From Nesterenkonia aurantiaca (GTDB lineage Bacteria > Actinomycetota > Actinomycetes > Actinomycetales > Micrococcaceae): a stretch of DNA of 64,000 bases. This document shows, in pieces, positions 17,525 to 28,200 of this stretch (positions within the stretch are counted from its first letter, which is position 1; each line of letters begins with the position of its first letter). Location: positions 62,001 through 126,000 of the forward strand of contig NZ_SOAN01000001.1 in assembly GCF_004364585.1 (NCBI RefSeq), given 5' to 3'. The translations under genes were made by a program, and so were the position numbers. Below the pieces are notes generated by a model. That model was not told the DNA's origin and did no database searches. It was given only the letters and a program-made list of their open reading frames with translations.

Positions 17525-18214
17525 ATGAGCTCCCCCACCTCGTTCTCCACCACCGCCGACGTTGCCGCGGACAGTTTCGCCGGACAGCTCCGGCTGGCCA
17601 CTTCCGAGGACTGGGATGCCTCGGTGCATCATCGGTTCGTCGAGGAGCTCTTCGCGGGGACACTCAGCGATGCGGTGCTGGCGCGCTATCTGGTGCAGGA
17701 CTACCAGTTCTTCGATGCCTTCGTGGCGATGCTGGGGGCCTGCGTGGCCACCACCGATTCCAAGCCGGCCCGCCTGCGCTTCGCCGCGCAGCTCGGGATG
17801 CTCGCCGCTGATGAGGACGGGTACTTCCAGCAGAGCTTCGCCGAGCTCGGCGTGCCCGCTTCCGATGTTGTCAGCCCTCATCTTGAAGACCCCACGGAGG
17901 AGTTCATCGGACAGATGTGGGAGGTGGCGCGGTCCAGAAACTACGCGGACCTGCTGGTGGTGCTGGTGATCGCGGAGTGGCTGTATCTGGACTGGGGTCA
18001 GCGGGACCTGCTGCTACCCGAGGCGGCGAAACACCGGGACTGGATCGATCTGCACCGCGGCGAGGAGTTTCGGGAGTGGACCCAGTTCCTGATCGATGAG
18101 CTCAACCGGATTGCCCCGTCGCTGGGATCCGAGGACGGCGCGCGCTTGTCCGCACGGTGGACGCGGGTCGTGGCGATCGAGCGGGCGTTCTTCGATGCGG
18201 CGTACGCGTTCTAA
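17525..18214 (+). CDS. tenA: TenA-family protein (TenA_E-like, catalytic Cys absent)
   Basis: A 229-residue all-helical TenA/thiaminase II fold. Recognisable are the N-terminal LVQDYQFFDAF (about 56-66, the Asp-x-x-Phe-x region that binds the pyrimidine) and the C-terminal EEFREWTQFLIDELNRIAPS. In classical TenA the active-site Cys lies in PCxWxY. Here the segment reads VIAEWLYLDWG, with Ala150 then Glu151 and no Cys. That is the TenA_E arrangement, in which Glu replaces Cys and the substrate is a formylaminopyrimidine-type thiamin breakdown product. No thiamin genes are adjacent. The last four bases overlap the stop of the convergent helicase gene. Confidence 0.82.
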   Translation: MSSPTSFSTTADVAADSFAGQLRLATSEDWDASVHHRFVEELFAGTLSDAVLARYLVQDYQFFDAFVAMLGACVATTDSKPARLRFAAQLGMLAADEDGYFQQSFAELGVPASDVVSPHLEDPTEEFIGQMWEVARSRNYADLLVVLVIAEWLYLDWGQRDLLLPEAAKHRDWIDLHRGEEFREWTQFLIDELNRIAPSLGSEDGARLSARWTRVVAIERAFFDAAYAF

Positions 18215-21162
18215 GCCGTCAAGGTGGGGTGGAAGTAATCATAGAGGCTGCGCGGGACAGGTTTGCCGAAACGTAGCAACATTCGAACCACGGGCAATGG
18301 CGCGCCGGTCTTATTTGCCATGGTTGTTTCCTCCGCGTCCTCTGACTGAGCTTGACCAAGGTAAAAGAAGTCGGTCCCATCAGCGTCGTCGCGTTTCACG
18401 AAAACATGGAGATCTACAGAGTTCTCGACGATCGCTCGTACTTCTTTGCTGGCCAGCGAGCGACGGTTTCGGGTGAACCATCTCATGACACTGGGATCAA
18501 TCAACTCATCCTCGTATGCCACGCTCGCCTCGACGTCGTGCTCCTTGTGCAACGTAACGAAGATGGGGCACTGACCTGAAGCAAGATCGGTGCGGTAGCC
18601 GTATATCGTCGATGCGCTGCTGCGATCCCATCCAAGCAGCCGGGCAACGTCCCGTCGGGAGTACCTCATGCCGGGCGTGAAAGGGCGACTCGGCAAGTAG
18701 GCCCGATTGATATGTGTCGCTGTCTTCAGGATGTCATCGACGTAGTTACTGAAAGGCGAATCACTCTTATACGCCTCAACGATGTGCGGGAGCAGTCGTA
18801 GACTCCCGTCTTGGGTGCGCTTCGCGAGTGGGGCACCGTATCGAGCTCGATCTCCCTGGTTGTAGCCCTCCAGAGTGAAGGTGGCCTGGGCGCTCTGGAG
18901 GACCGCTAGTTCTGAAGGGAGCTCCTGATCCGCAACTACTCTGCGCAGTTCGTCTTCAGTGACTTCCCGATTGTCTAAGAGCTCGCGGAGCATGAGCGCC
19001 TCATGCAGCCGTTTGGCCGGCAACACTTCGTGAGACAACAGTTGCAGTGCTCGAGACTCAGCTGAAGTCAGCCCTGATGGCACTTTGAGAGTCCTAGCAA
19101 CGAGCGCGGGAAAATGTTCGAGACGGGTAGCGAGGACCACGGGATCTACCGACTCATTCTCAACGAAGTCCCAGAGCCGGGGCAGCCGACCTAGTCGCTG
19201 TTGGAGCAGTTCGATTTCTTCCCGCAGGCGCCGCAGATGGTCCATCTTGGCGTCAGCGATGGCCCGAAGCACTCGCTCCCGTGCAATTTCATCAAACCGG
19301 ACACTCGACATGCCAGGCAGGACGCCACCTTCCTCGGCGGCGTTCAGGTTCTTCCGCAGAGACTCTTTGTTCAAAGACTTGTCCCCAAATAGGGCAACCG
19401 GGATGAGGTAATTATTCGCATAATTACCAATAAAGTCAATGACTGTTAGGTAGTCTTTGTCTGGTGCTTTTCTTAAACCTCTGCCAAGTTGTTGAACGAA
19501 TACAATTGCCGACTGCGTCTGACGCAGCATGATGACTTGGTTGATGGACGGGATATCGACTCCCTCGTTGAAGATGTCGACTGTAAGTAGATAGTCGAGC
19601 TCTCCCAGTTCCAACTGCCTCACGGCGTTCTCACGCGTCTCAATAGAGTCTTCGCCGGTCAATGCGGTAGTTCGCAAATAGTGACCCCTGATGGAACGCT
19701 GGTTCAACTCTGCCGAGAGAGCATGTGCCTCGTCTTTCCGGCTACAGAACATGAGACCACGGGTTGGGACGCCTTGTTGGGAGTACTTATCGATGGCATC
19801 GATAATGTGCGATGCCCGCTCTGCTCCAGAGAGCCGGTGCAACTCAGTGCGGTCAGACACTGTTGAACCGTCGTGGAAGACTGCGTCAGGAACGCCGAAG
19901 TAGTGGAAGGGGCTGAGCATGTCTGCCTCTAATGCATCATCGAGTCGAATCTCGTAGGCAACGTTGTAATTGAAGAGCTCGTAAACGTCCGTCCCATCGT
20001 TGCGCTCCGGGGTTGCGGTCATCCCCAGCGCGAAGTCTGGCTTGAGATAGTCGAGGACGCGGCGATATGACGCCGCCCCGGCGCGATGCACTTCGTCGAT
20101 GAGTAGGTAGTCAAAGTCGGTGGGCGAAAGCTGTCGCAAGGCATCTGGTTTGGCGAGAGACTGGACGGTGGCGAACACGTACCGCCTGTCCAGTTGTTTG
20201 ACGGTCCCGGCGAGCTTTCCGTAGTCCTCGCTAGGTCCACCCAAAACTCGCTTGTACTCGTCCATCGCCTTGTCCAGAATCTGTTCACGGTGCGCGACGA
20301 ACAGCAGCCTTCGGGGAGAGGCGGACCGTACATCCAGGGCGGACAGGATGGTCATGCCCGTCCCCGTCGCCGAAATGACGAGTGCTCGGTCATGCCCGGC
20401 CACCCGCACTGCCTCGATGGCTTCCAGCGCCTCCGTTTGCATGGCGTTGGGCTGAACCTCCACGCGATCAGCGTCGGTGATTCGAGGATCAGTCATCTCC
20501 TCGTCTGTACGAAGGTCGATCCGAGAGGTGGATCGCGCCTGCATCTTTATCGCGTCGAACGCCTTGCGATATGCCTCGATCCAAGCGGAACTGAGCGGAC
20601 TTGTAGAAGCAAACTCGTTGGCTACCAGCGCGGAAAGCTGGGCGGCCAGCTGACTGTCCGGTCCTGCAGAAACCTTCATGTTCCACTCGTGGTTTCGCGT
20701 CAACGCGGATTCCGTGAGATTCGCACTTCCCACAAGAGCCGTCACGCTCTTGTGACGCTGAAACACGTACCCCTTGGGATGGAATGCCCGGGATCTGTGG
20801 AGCCCCACTTCCACGTCGATCCCGAGGTCCTTCAAATGTAGGAGGTCCTCGAAAGTGTTGGGAGCGTTGAAGTTCAGGTAATTCGAGGTAACGATCCGTC
20901 CGTGGCCGTCGAAATCGAGCAAATCTTGCTTGAGCATCGCCAACGCGCCAGGAGTAATAAAGGCGACTGAGAAGAAAAACGAACGACTCAGTCGGAGTTG
21001 TTCCCGAATGGTGCGCAAGATAGTGGTTCCTCTTTGACGATCATTCAGAACCAGTTCCGGAGAGTATCTCCCCAACATTGTGCCGTCCGCGCTGATAAAC
21101 CCCCGATTGACGTCGCGCGCTAGTTGATTTTCCGCGTGAAACAGATCGGGGCGGTTGATCAT
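18211..21162 (-). CDS. PLD-like / SF2 helicase / DUF3427 protein with altered Walker A
   Basis: A 983-residue multidomain protein. A phospholipase D-like domain (about 45-190) has one HKD-like site, HPKGYVFQ (His128, Lys130) and GSANLTESAL (144-153). An SF2 (UvsW/DEAH-like) helicase follows (about 240-640): Walker B LIDEVH (352-357), motif III GMTATPER, motif VI VQQLGRGLRK. A DUF3427-type C-terminus covers about 680-983. Walker A reads SATGTGMTILSA: the invariant Lys is Met270 (codon ATG at 20353-20355). If real, ATP hydrolysis should be lost. Such proteins are suspected phage-defence or DNA-processing enzymes; the role here is unproven. The gene is less GC-rich than both flanks (an AT-rich patch at 19388-19480), which suggests transfer. 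It overlaps the NUDIX gene by ATGA. Confidence 0.85.
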   Translation of the reverse strand: MINRPDLFHAENQLARDVNRGFISADGTMLGRYSPELVLNDRQRGTTILRTIREQLRLSRSFFFSVAFITPGALAMLKQDLLDFDGHGRIVTSNYLNFNAPNTFEDLLHLKDLGIDVEVGLHRSRAFHPKGYVFQRHKSVTALVGSANLTESALTRNHEWNMKVSAGPDSQLAAQLSALVANEFASTSPLSSAWIEAYRKAFDAIKMQARSTSRIDLRTDEEMTDPRITDADRVEVQPNAMQTEALEAIEAVRVAGHDRALVISATGTGMTILSALDVRSASPRRLLFVAHREQILDKAMDEYKRVLGGPSEDYGKLAGTVKQLDRRYVFATVQSLAKPDALRQLSPTDFDYLLIDEVHRAGAASYRRVLDYLKPDFALGMTATPERNDGTDVYELFNYNVAYEIRLDDALEADMLSPFHYFGVPDAVFHDGSTVSDRTELHRLSGAERASHIIDAIDKYSQQGVPTRGLMFCSRKDEAHALSAELNQRSIRGHYLRTTALTGEDSIETRENAVRQLELGELDYLLTVDIFNEGVDIPSINQVIMLRQTQSAIVFVQQLGRGLRKAPDKDYLTVIDFIGNYANNYLIPVALFGDKSLNKESLRKNLNAAEEGGVLPGMSSVRFDEIARERVLRAIADAKMDHLRRLREEIELLQQRLGRLPRLWDFVENESVDPVVLATRLEHFPALVARTLKVPSGLTSAESRALQLLSHEVLPAKRLHEALMLRELLDNREVTEDELRRVVADQELPSELAVLQSAQATFTLEGYNQGDRARYGAPLAKRTQDGSLRLLPHIVEAYKSDSPFSNYVDDILKTATHINRAYLPSRPFTPGMRYSRRDVARLLGWDRSSASTIYGYRTDLASGQCPIFVTLHKEHDVEASVAYEDELIDPSVMRWFTRNRRSLASKEVRAIVENSVDLHVFVKRDDADGTDFFYLGQAQSEDAEETTMANKTGAPLPVVRMLLRFGKPVPRSLYDYFHPTLTA

Positions 21163-21557
21163 GAGGTGACGGCTCCCCGAATGATCTCAATCGCAGGGAT
21201 GTCCGCAGGAGCCCAGTTGAGGGCCCCTAGGTCACCTGGCCTGAGCCACACAACGTCGGCATGCTCTATCAGCCGCGGTGTGCCCGACATGAGCTCACAG
21301 AAGAAGGTAGTGAGGGTGACGACACCAAAGTCATATTCGTAGGTCGTGGTGGTGATCTTCTTGCCTACCTGAACGGTGCACTCAAGTTCTTCAGTAATTT
21401 CGCGCTGCAGGGCTTCACGCGGAGTTTCACCAGACTCAATCTTCCCGCCTGGGAACTCCCACATGTCGGGCAAACTGCCTTCCGGACCCCGCTGAGCGCA
21501 CAGTATCTTCCCGTCATCGACGATTACTGCGCCTACAACGTTGATTTCCTTTTTCAC
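21159..21557 (-). CDS. NUDIX (MutT/CTP pyrophosphohydrolase-like) hydrolase, partner of the helicase
   Basis: A 132-residue single-domain NUDIX protein. The box is GGKIESGETPREALQREITE followed by EL (GX5EX7REUXEE), and the core begins INVVGAVIVDDGKILCAQR, the MutT/NudG pattern. The likely reaction is hydrolysis of (oxidised or modified) nucleoside triphosphates to monophosphates. The start chosen is GTG at 21557, with AGAGG six bases upstream; an ATG at 21581 lacks such a site. The stop overlaps the helicase ATG (ATGA), so the two proteins are made together. Like its partner it is less GC-rich than the surroundings. Confidence 0.88.
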   Translation of the reverse strand: MKKEINVVGAVIVDDGKILCAQRGPEGSLPDMWEFPGGKIESGETPREALQREITEELECTVQVGKKITTTTYEYDFGVVTLTTFFCELMSGTPRLIEHADVVWLRPGDLGALNWAPADIPAIEIIRGAVTS

Positions 21558-21613
21558 ACGCCCCCTCTGAGAACCATCCATGGTGTTCTGATCATCCTAT
21601 GGAAGTTCTTCCT

Positions 21614-24600
21614 TCACCCGCCGAAATATTGCCGAGCAGCGTAGATGTACTGTCTCAGCGCTTCCTCCCCCGGAAGATCCGTTCCTGGCACGGTCACGCC
21701 GTGCTCGACGTAGAAGAACGACGCTCCGATCTGTTCCAGCGGCACGCCGTAGAGCCGGTGGAAGGCCAGCCGGTAAACCGCCAGCTGGATCTGCTTCTCG
21801 CGCAGGTCCTTGCCGGTAGGCACCATGCCGGTCTTCCAGTCGACCAGGTCCCAGGTGCACTGCTGCATCTGAGCATTCCGGTCCTCCGCCGACTTCAGCT
21901 CCCAGCGCTCGAAGTCAGCCGCGGTGAGGTCCTGCCCGGCGGCGTCCTTGCCGAAGATGGCGTCGATGCGGCCACGGACCACGACACCGTCCAGGGATGT
22001 CTCGACCGGGATCTCTGCCGCGTACAGGCGTCGCTGCGCCCACTCGGTCGCCACGAAGCGTTCCTTGACCGTGGAGAGGTCGAAGGCGTCGTCGAGGTCC
22101 TCGTCGCCTCGGTGCGGCTCCTCGATCCCGGGCAGCCTGCTGCGGGTCTCGTAGAACTCCTCGATCCATTCATGCATGACAGTGCCGCGGCGTGCCGCCT
22201 GGGAGGGTTTCACCGGCACGGGGCGTCGGGCGAACTCGGCCATGGACTCGGCATTGCGGGCCATGCCCACCACGCTTGAGACACTGATGTGCGCCGGGAA
22301 ATGCGGTTTTCCAGTCCCCCGTTGCTGCTCACGCGCCCGGTCGACCACCCATTCGGCCTCCTGCTCCCAAGGAGTCAGCGGTAGAGCCGCCTCACCCTCT
22401 TCGGCGGACGTCGTCTCGCGCTGCGCGCGATCGGCGGTGGCTTGCTCCACCAGCACGGCGGCCCGGGTCAGCGCGGCACGGCGACCGGGCTGGACCTTCG
22501 GAACCTCCACCGTGTTGATCTGCGGCAGCGTGGCCTGCTCGCCCTCTGCCACCTGCCGGCGGTAGCGGCCGATCGGCAGCGGAGCCAGCGGGTCATAGGG
22601 CCACTGTGCGCCGAAGAGGTCGTTGCCCACCGGGTTATCCTTCATATCGGCAACCTCTGCCCACTCCAACGCCGCCGAGGCGTCGCCGAAGCCATCGGCC
22701 ACTTCGCGGATCTCCTCGAGGAACTCTGAGGGTTCCTTGCCGGCGGATGTGCCGTAGAAGCAGGCACCGGTGCACAGCAGAAGCTTCTTCGCGCGCGTCA
22801 CCGCGACATAGGCCAGGCGCCGTTCTTCCTCCCGGCTGAAGTCCTTGACGTCCTGGGTGAAGACCCGGTTGTCCTCGGTGAACTGCTTCCAGTCGCCCAC
22901 GCCCGCCGATACGGCCCAGGAGCGCAGATCGGGTTGCTCGGACTCCCACTGCGGGATGCTGCGGCGATCTCCGCGAAGCCGTGCCGGCAGCATGCCATTG
23001 CTGCCGGTCCACCGGTCGGCCTTCGCGCTGGGGAACTTGTCCTCGCGCAGCCCGGCCACGGCGACCACGTCCCATTCAAGTCCCTTAGACGCGTGGATGG
23101 TCATCAGCTGGATCGCGCCCGGGGTCGGTTCAACATCCGCCTGCTCCAGGCCACGTTCCTTCTCCTGGGCAGCGTCCAGCCAGTCCAGGAAGCTGCGCAG
23201 GTCCGGGGTGGTCTCAGTCGCCGCGTAGCTCTCGGCCTGATCGATCAGCGCGTCCAGCTGACGTGCGGCGTAGTGCTGTTCCTCCCACGGCCGGGCCGCG
23301 ACCTCGATGTCGAGGCCGGTGTCACTGACGATGCGTTGAATCAGCACGCCCAGGTCCAGGGTGGCCCATTGGCGCAGCCGGCGGATCTGTTCCTTGGCCA
23401 GCAGCAACCGACGGTGCCCCTCGGCGGACAGGCCGAGCCGCTCGGCGTGGTCCGGGGAGTCCTTGAGCCGCTCCAACGCTTCGACCAGGGAGGCGCGTTC
23501 GTCCATCTCCAGTTCGGTGGACTCATACCGGTCCTCGGCGTCGGTGACTCCCTCCCCCGACTGCTCGCTGCCCTGAGGCTGCTCGGAGGCGGGGGCGCGC
23601 AGTCGCAGACCCTCCAGATCGCGGGCGGAGCGCTGCAACTGGAGCAGATCGCGAGGGCCGATCCGGTACCGGGCCCCGGCGAGAATCCGGATCAACGCGT
23701 CGGAGCGGCCGGGGTCGGCAATGACCCGTAGGTAGGCGAGCACCTCAGCCACCTCTGAGGTGCTCAGCAGCCCGGAGAGTCCGACCAGCTCGTAGTCCAG
23801 TCCAGCGAGACGCAGCTGCTCGGCGATGGTCTCCAACTGGGCGCGGGTTCGGGCCAGCACCGCGCAGCTCGGGGCAGTATGGTCCGGGTCACGCTCGGCG
23901 TCGAGCTGCAGCACGGCACTGAGCTGTTCGGTGATCGCTTGGGATTCCTCGATGTCTGAGGTGTACCAGCCGTAGCGCACGGTGGCGGTGTGGGCGCCGT
24001 CGGGTGGGCTCAGCGGTTTGAGCTGACCACGCAGGTGCGCGTTGTGCGCGCGCCATGGCTTGTCGAGGGAGTCCGCGGCGTCCGGCGCGAAGGGTGTCAC
24101 CAGCCGGTTCGCGACATCGAGGATCCGCTCGCCGTTGCGCCAGGCGATGGTGAGCTGCAGCAGCGCGGCGGGACGGCGCTGGTCCGTGACGGGGTCCACG
24201 GCGGGGAAGGACTGCGGGAAGTCGAAGAGCTGCCCGGCGGAGGCGCCGCGGAACCCGTAGATCGACTGATTCGGGTCCCCCACGGCGGTGACCGCGTGGC
24301 CCGTCCCGCTACCGGAGCCGCCGGCGCCGAAGAGGCTGCTGAAGAGCGCGAGCTGCGCGTAGGAGGTGTCCTGGAACTCATCAAGCAGCACCACCTTGTA
24401 CTTCTCCCGCTCGGCCTCCCCGGCGCTGGGGACGTCCTGTGCGATCTGGGCGGCGAAGCGCAGCAGGTCCCCGTAGTCCATGAGCCCCTCGCTGAGCTTC
24501 TTCTCCTGATAACGGCGGACCAGCTCGGCCATCTCGCGGCGCACCCGCAGCGCACGGACCAGATCGATCTGCTTGCCCTTGAGCTCGGCGCCGGCTTCCT

Positions 24601-25285
24601 GCCAGGCATCTACTCGGGCCAGCTCGACGTCGAGGTGGGCCTCCACCGCCTCCGGGGACTGCAGGTGCTCGGCGCAGTCTCCGGCCAGGCGCATCACGTA
24701 TCCGGCGAGGTTGCCTGCCGACTGTTCTGCCTCCACGAGGACCTCGGCGCGGTCGTAGGCGCTGACCAATCGGTGGACCAGCTGCCAGGCCTTGGCCTCT
24801 CCAATGAGCTGGGTCTCGGGCTCCAGGCCGATCTGCAGGCCGTATTCGGTCACCAGCGTGTTCGCGTAGGAGTGATAGGTGGAGACCGCGGGGGCGAGCA
24901 GCTCGGAGATGTCGGCGTGCTCCACGGTGTCGGAGACCTCGACGGGCACCACATCGGCCGGGGAGATCAGCTCCGCCTCCAGCAGCTGCTCGAGCTTCCG
25001 GGTGATTCGTTCACGCAGCTCTCCGGCGGCCTTCTTGGTGAAGGTCACCCCGAGGATCTGGTCCGGACGCACGATCCCGTTGGCGACCAGCCAGACCACG
25101 CGGTCGGCCATGGTGGCGGTCTTGCCCGACCCGGCACCAGCGACGACGAGCATCGGGGCCAACCCGGATTCGATCACGGCCTGCTGTTCGGCAGTGGGGT
25201 AATGCCGGTGCTCGGCGGGGGTGTCCCGCTGAAGCGCATCAGCGATGTCACGGGCGCTGTAGCGCATGGTCTCCAGAGTCATCAT
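21614..25285 (-). CDS. adnB: AdnB-type helicase-nuclease subunit
   Basis: A 1223-residue UvrD/RecB-like motor with a C-terminal RecB-family nuclease. Motif I is VVAGAGSGKTATMADR (49-56 core), motif Ia LGVTFTKKAAGELRER, motif II VVLLDEFQDTSYAQ, and motif VI EERRLAYVAVTRAKKLLL. The nuclease core is visible near the C-terminus: GRIDAIFG, DLVDWKTGM and KQIQLAVYRLAF. AdnA-AdnB is the actinobacterial enzyme that resects double-strand breaks. The first ATG is used; it overlaps the adnA stop as ATGA. The NUDIX/helicase pair follows after a short gap. Confidence 0.93.
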   Translation of the reverse strand: MMTLETMRYSARDIADALQRDTPAEHRHYPTAEQQAVIESGLAPMLVVAGAGSGKTATMADRVVWLVANGIVRPDQILGVTFTKKAAGELRERITRKLEQLLEAELISPADVVPVEVSDTVEHADISELLAPAVSTYHSYANTLVTEYGLQIGLEPETQLIGEAKAWQLVHRLVSAYDRAEVLVEAEQSAGNLAGYVMRLAGDCAEHLQSPEAVEAHLDVELARVDAWQEAGAELKGKQIDLVRALRVRREMAELVRRYQEKKLSEGLMDYGDLLRFAAQIAQDVPSAGEAEREKYKVVLLDEFQDTSYAQLALFSSLFGAGGSGSGTGHAVTAVGDPNQSIYGFRGASAGQLFDFPQSFPAVDPVTDQRRPAALLQLTIAWRNGERILDVANRLVTPFAPDAADSLDKPWRAHNAHLRGQLKPLSPPDGAHTATVRYGWYTSDIEESQAITEQLSAVLQLDAERDPDHTAPSCAVLARTRAQLETIAEQLRLAGLDYELVGLSGLLSTSEVAEVLAYLRVIADPGRSDALIRILAGARYRIGPRDLLQLQRSARDLEGLRLRAPASEQPQGSEQSGEGVTDAEDRYESTELEMDERASLVEALERLKDSPDHAERLGLSAEGHRRLLLAKEQIRRLRQWATLDLGVLIQRIVSDTGLDIEVAARPWEEQHYAARQLDALIDQAESYAATETTPDLRSFLDWLDAAQEKERGLEQADVEPTPGAIQLMTIHASKGLEWDVVAVAGLREDKFPSAKADRWTGSNGMLPARLRGDRRSIPQWESEQPDLRSWAVSAGVGDWKQFTEDNRVFTQDVKDFSREEERRLAYVAVTRAKKLLLCTGACFYGTSAGKEPSEFLEEIREVADGFGDASAALEWAEVADMKDNPVGNDLFGAQWPYDPLAPLPIGRYRRQVAEGEQATLPQINTVEVPKVQPGRRAALTRAAVLVEQATADRAQRETTSAEEGEAALPLTPWEQEAEWVVDRAREQQRGTGKPHFPAHISVSSVVGMARNAESMAEFARRPVPVKPSQAARRGTVMHEWIEEFYETRSRLPGIEEPHRGDEDLDDAFDLSTVKERFVATEWAQRRLYAAEIPVETSLDGVVVRGRIDAIFGKDAAGQDLTAADFERWELKSAEDRNAQMQQCTWDLVDWKTGMVPTGKDLREKQIQLAVYRLAFHRLYGVPLEQIGASFFYVEHGVTVPGTDLPGEEALRQYIYAARQYFGG

Positions 25286-28200
25286 GGCTGGGTCACCTGT
25301 TTCGTGTTCTCGCAGAGCGGGCAGAGCGAGCCGACCAGGCAGCGCTGTTGATTCGGTGAGTGGTATGCCGAGAACACCCGACCGCTCATCACCTCGGCGG
25401 CCTGGGTCAGCTGTTCCAGCGGCCAGCTGGCGTCGGCATCGAGCGCCTCCTGCCGCTGCAGGTTCGAGGCCTTCGCGGATGTGCCCACCTGTAGCAGCGC
25501 CGCACCGCCGCCGGACGGGGCAGGGGCGGAGTCCTGAACGTCGTCTGTCTCGATGAGTGCGCGGTCCACTGCTCCCAACGCCACCAGCAGCTGATAGGAG
25601 CCAAGCTGTCCGTGGGTGAGAATCTCAGCCTTGGTCGGCTGGTGGCGACCGGTCTTGAGGTCGATGACGAAGAGCTCACCGGCCTCGGTGCGTTCCACAC
25701 GGTCGATCACGCCGCGGATCTCCACGGACCTGATCTGGGCGGACCCACCGGGTTCCTCCGGGGGCAGCGGGATCTCCAGGCTGGCTTCGACCTGCAGCTC
25801 TCGGGCGATCACCTGGCGGCCCTGACCCTGAACGTGGCCGAAGTAGCCGGCGAGCTTCTTCAGCATCACCCGGGCGCGGGATCGGTCCTTCTCGGTCTCC
25901 CAGCCCTCCTCGCGGCCCAGGCTGTCCCAACGGGCGTCGAGCTCGGCACCCAGCACTTCGCGGTCGGTCTCCGCCGGGTGGTGCTCGGCGATCTCGTGGA
26001 TCAGCGAGCCGAGCATCCGGCTGAAATCGGTGGCCTCGACGCCACCGGCGGCACCGGTGAACCACTGCAGCGGCGCGTCGATGGCGCTCTGCACCGAGGA
26101 CGGGGAGACCCGGACGGTGTCCTCGGGCTCCAGCAGCGGTGCGGTGGTGCTGAGCTCGGGCAGGCCCCACCAGGTGTCGGGCTCCGCGCCGATGAGTCCA
26201 CCCTCGGCGAGCACGGCGAGCGCCCGGGCCGCCGCCCGGCGCTGAGTCTCGGTGGTCTCATCGATCGTGGGATCGCCAGGGCTGGACCCGGCAGGGCTCG
26301 ACCTGGCAGGGCCGGACCCGGAGAGGGCAGGCTCGGCGGCGTCGTCGAGTTCGGCCTGGATGCTGATCTCCAGGTGGCGGCGCAGCTCGGCGATCAGCCG
26401 GTGGGCGGTGATGGGGCGTGGGATCGCCCCGCTGCGGGCGGTGCGCTCCCCCGGCGGGACCACGAGGTCCAGCAGCATCGAGGGGCTCTCCTCCTGGGCG
26501 TGCACGGCCACGGCGTAGAGCCGGTTCTTCGCCCGGGAGACCGCGGAGGCGAAGAGCCGGTATTCGTCCTGGAGCACGTTCATCCGTTTCACCAGCAGGG
26601 ACTGGGCGGAGGCATCGGCGCGGCCCTCGACGACGTCGACCAGGTGCCCGCTGCCCAACAGCGCTCCACGTGGGTTCAGGTTCGGCCAGGCGCCTTCCTG
26701 GAGTCCGGTGAGGATCACGGTGTCGAACTCCCGGCCTGCCGCGCTGGCGGGAGTCAGGACTTCGATCGCCGCGTCCACTGCGGAGGTCTTGGCCAGGGTG
26801 TCCATGGGGAGTTCGAGCCGCTCGATGTGGTCCACGAACGCGAGCGCGGAGGCCCCGGGGTTCTGGTCGGAGAAGCGTTCCGCCGCCTGGAACAGCGCCA
26901 TCACCGCGTCGAGATCGTGATCGGCCCGGCGTCCCTCGGCGCTGGACCACCGGGTCAGACCCGCCCAGTGGCGGCTGACATCGGCGGCGCTCCAGATCTC
27001 CCAGAGCAGCTCCTCAGGCCCGCTGGCGGGCCCGGCGGCGGCGTGTCCGGCGGCGAGCATCGCGGCGACGCGCTCCAGCCCGCGGGTCAGGTGCTGGAAG
27101 CGGGACTGCGCGCGGACGGCTTCGAAGACCGGATCCCCCGCATTGTTCGCCGCGGCGACCAGCAGCTCATCGGAGCTCCGCGGCTCGGACACCTCTGCCT
27201 CGGCGCGCAGCCGGCGGCGCTCCTGGCTGCGCAGCACCTGGCGCAGACTTCGCAGGGTCATCGAATCGGTCTCGCCATACCGGCTGGTCAGCAGGGTGAG
27301 CACCTCGGGAAGCGGCACGGGGTGCTCGGCCTCGGGCTCCGGCCGAGCAGTCACGAGATGCAGGACGCGCAGCAGCGGGGCCACGGCGGACTCCTGGTTG
27401 AGGATCACATCGCTCATGGACTGACGCACCGGGACGCCCTGGGTCTGGAACATCCGCACCAGCCGTTTGAGCAGCGCGCCGTTGCGGGCGATGACCGCGA
27501 TCTCATCGAAGGGCACGCCGTGCCGGTGGTGTCGGTCCAGGACCTCCTGCAGGACGAACTGCTCGGCCAGGTAGTCCCCGGGCACGATCTCCACGGCGCA
27601 GGACCCGGCCTCGGTGGGCCCGGGCTCGGCGTCGGCCGGTTCAGCGGTGGGCTCGCTGAGCAGCTGCAGCCAGCGCTGGCGCGGCTGCTGGGGTCCCGCC
27701 GGGGAGATCCGGCGCAGAGCCCGCGCGTAGGCCCGGCCCACCGCATCGGTGATCCGGTGGTTTCCCTCGAGCACCATCACGCTGGGCTCGACCCCGGGCA
27801 GGCCGCCATGCGGGTCTGGGGTCATCGATCCGGAGATGCTGCGCCGCACGATGCCATCGATCTCGGCGTCGGTCTCAGGATTCAGCCCGAGCACGCTCTG
27901 GGCCGTGACTCGGCGCGGGGCCACGGTCCAGCTGCGCAGCTTGTCCGGGCGCGCCCCGCGGAAACCCTGCACCGCGGTCTCGGGGCTGGCGAAGGCCAGC
28001 ACGTCAGCGCCGGCGCCGATCAGGCGCAGCAGCCGGTACACCGAGGGGGTGGCTTCCTGCAGGTCATCGACGATGATCCGGCGCAGCCGTTCGCGCTCGG
28101 TCTCGAGGAACTCAGGGTTCTCCTCGAGCAGATTACAAGCCTCGTTGATCAGCCCCGCCGGGTCGAAGGCGTCGGCGTTGGCTCCGGCGTCGAGGTCCTC

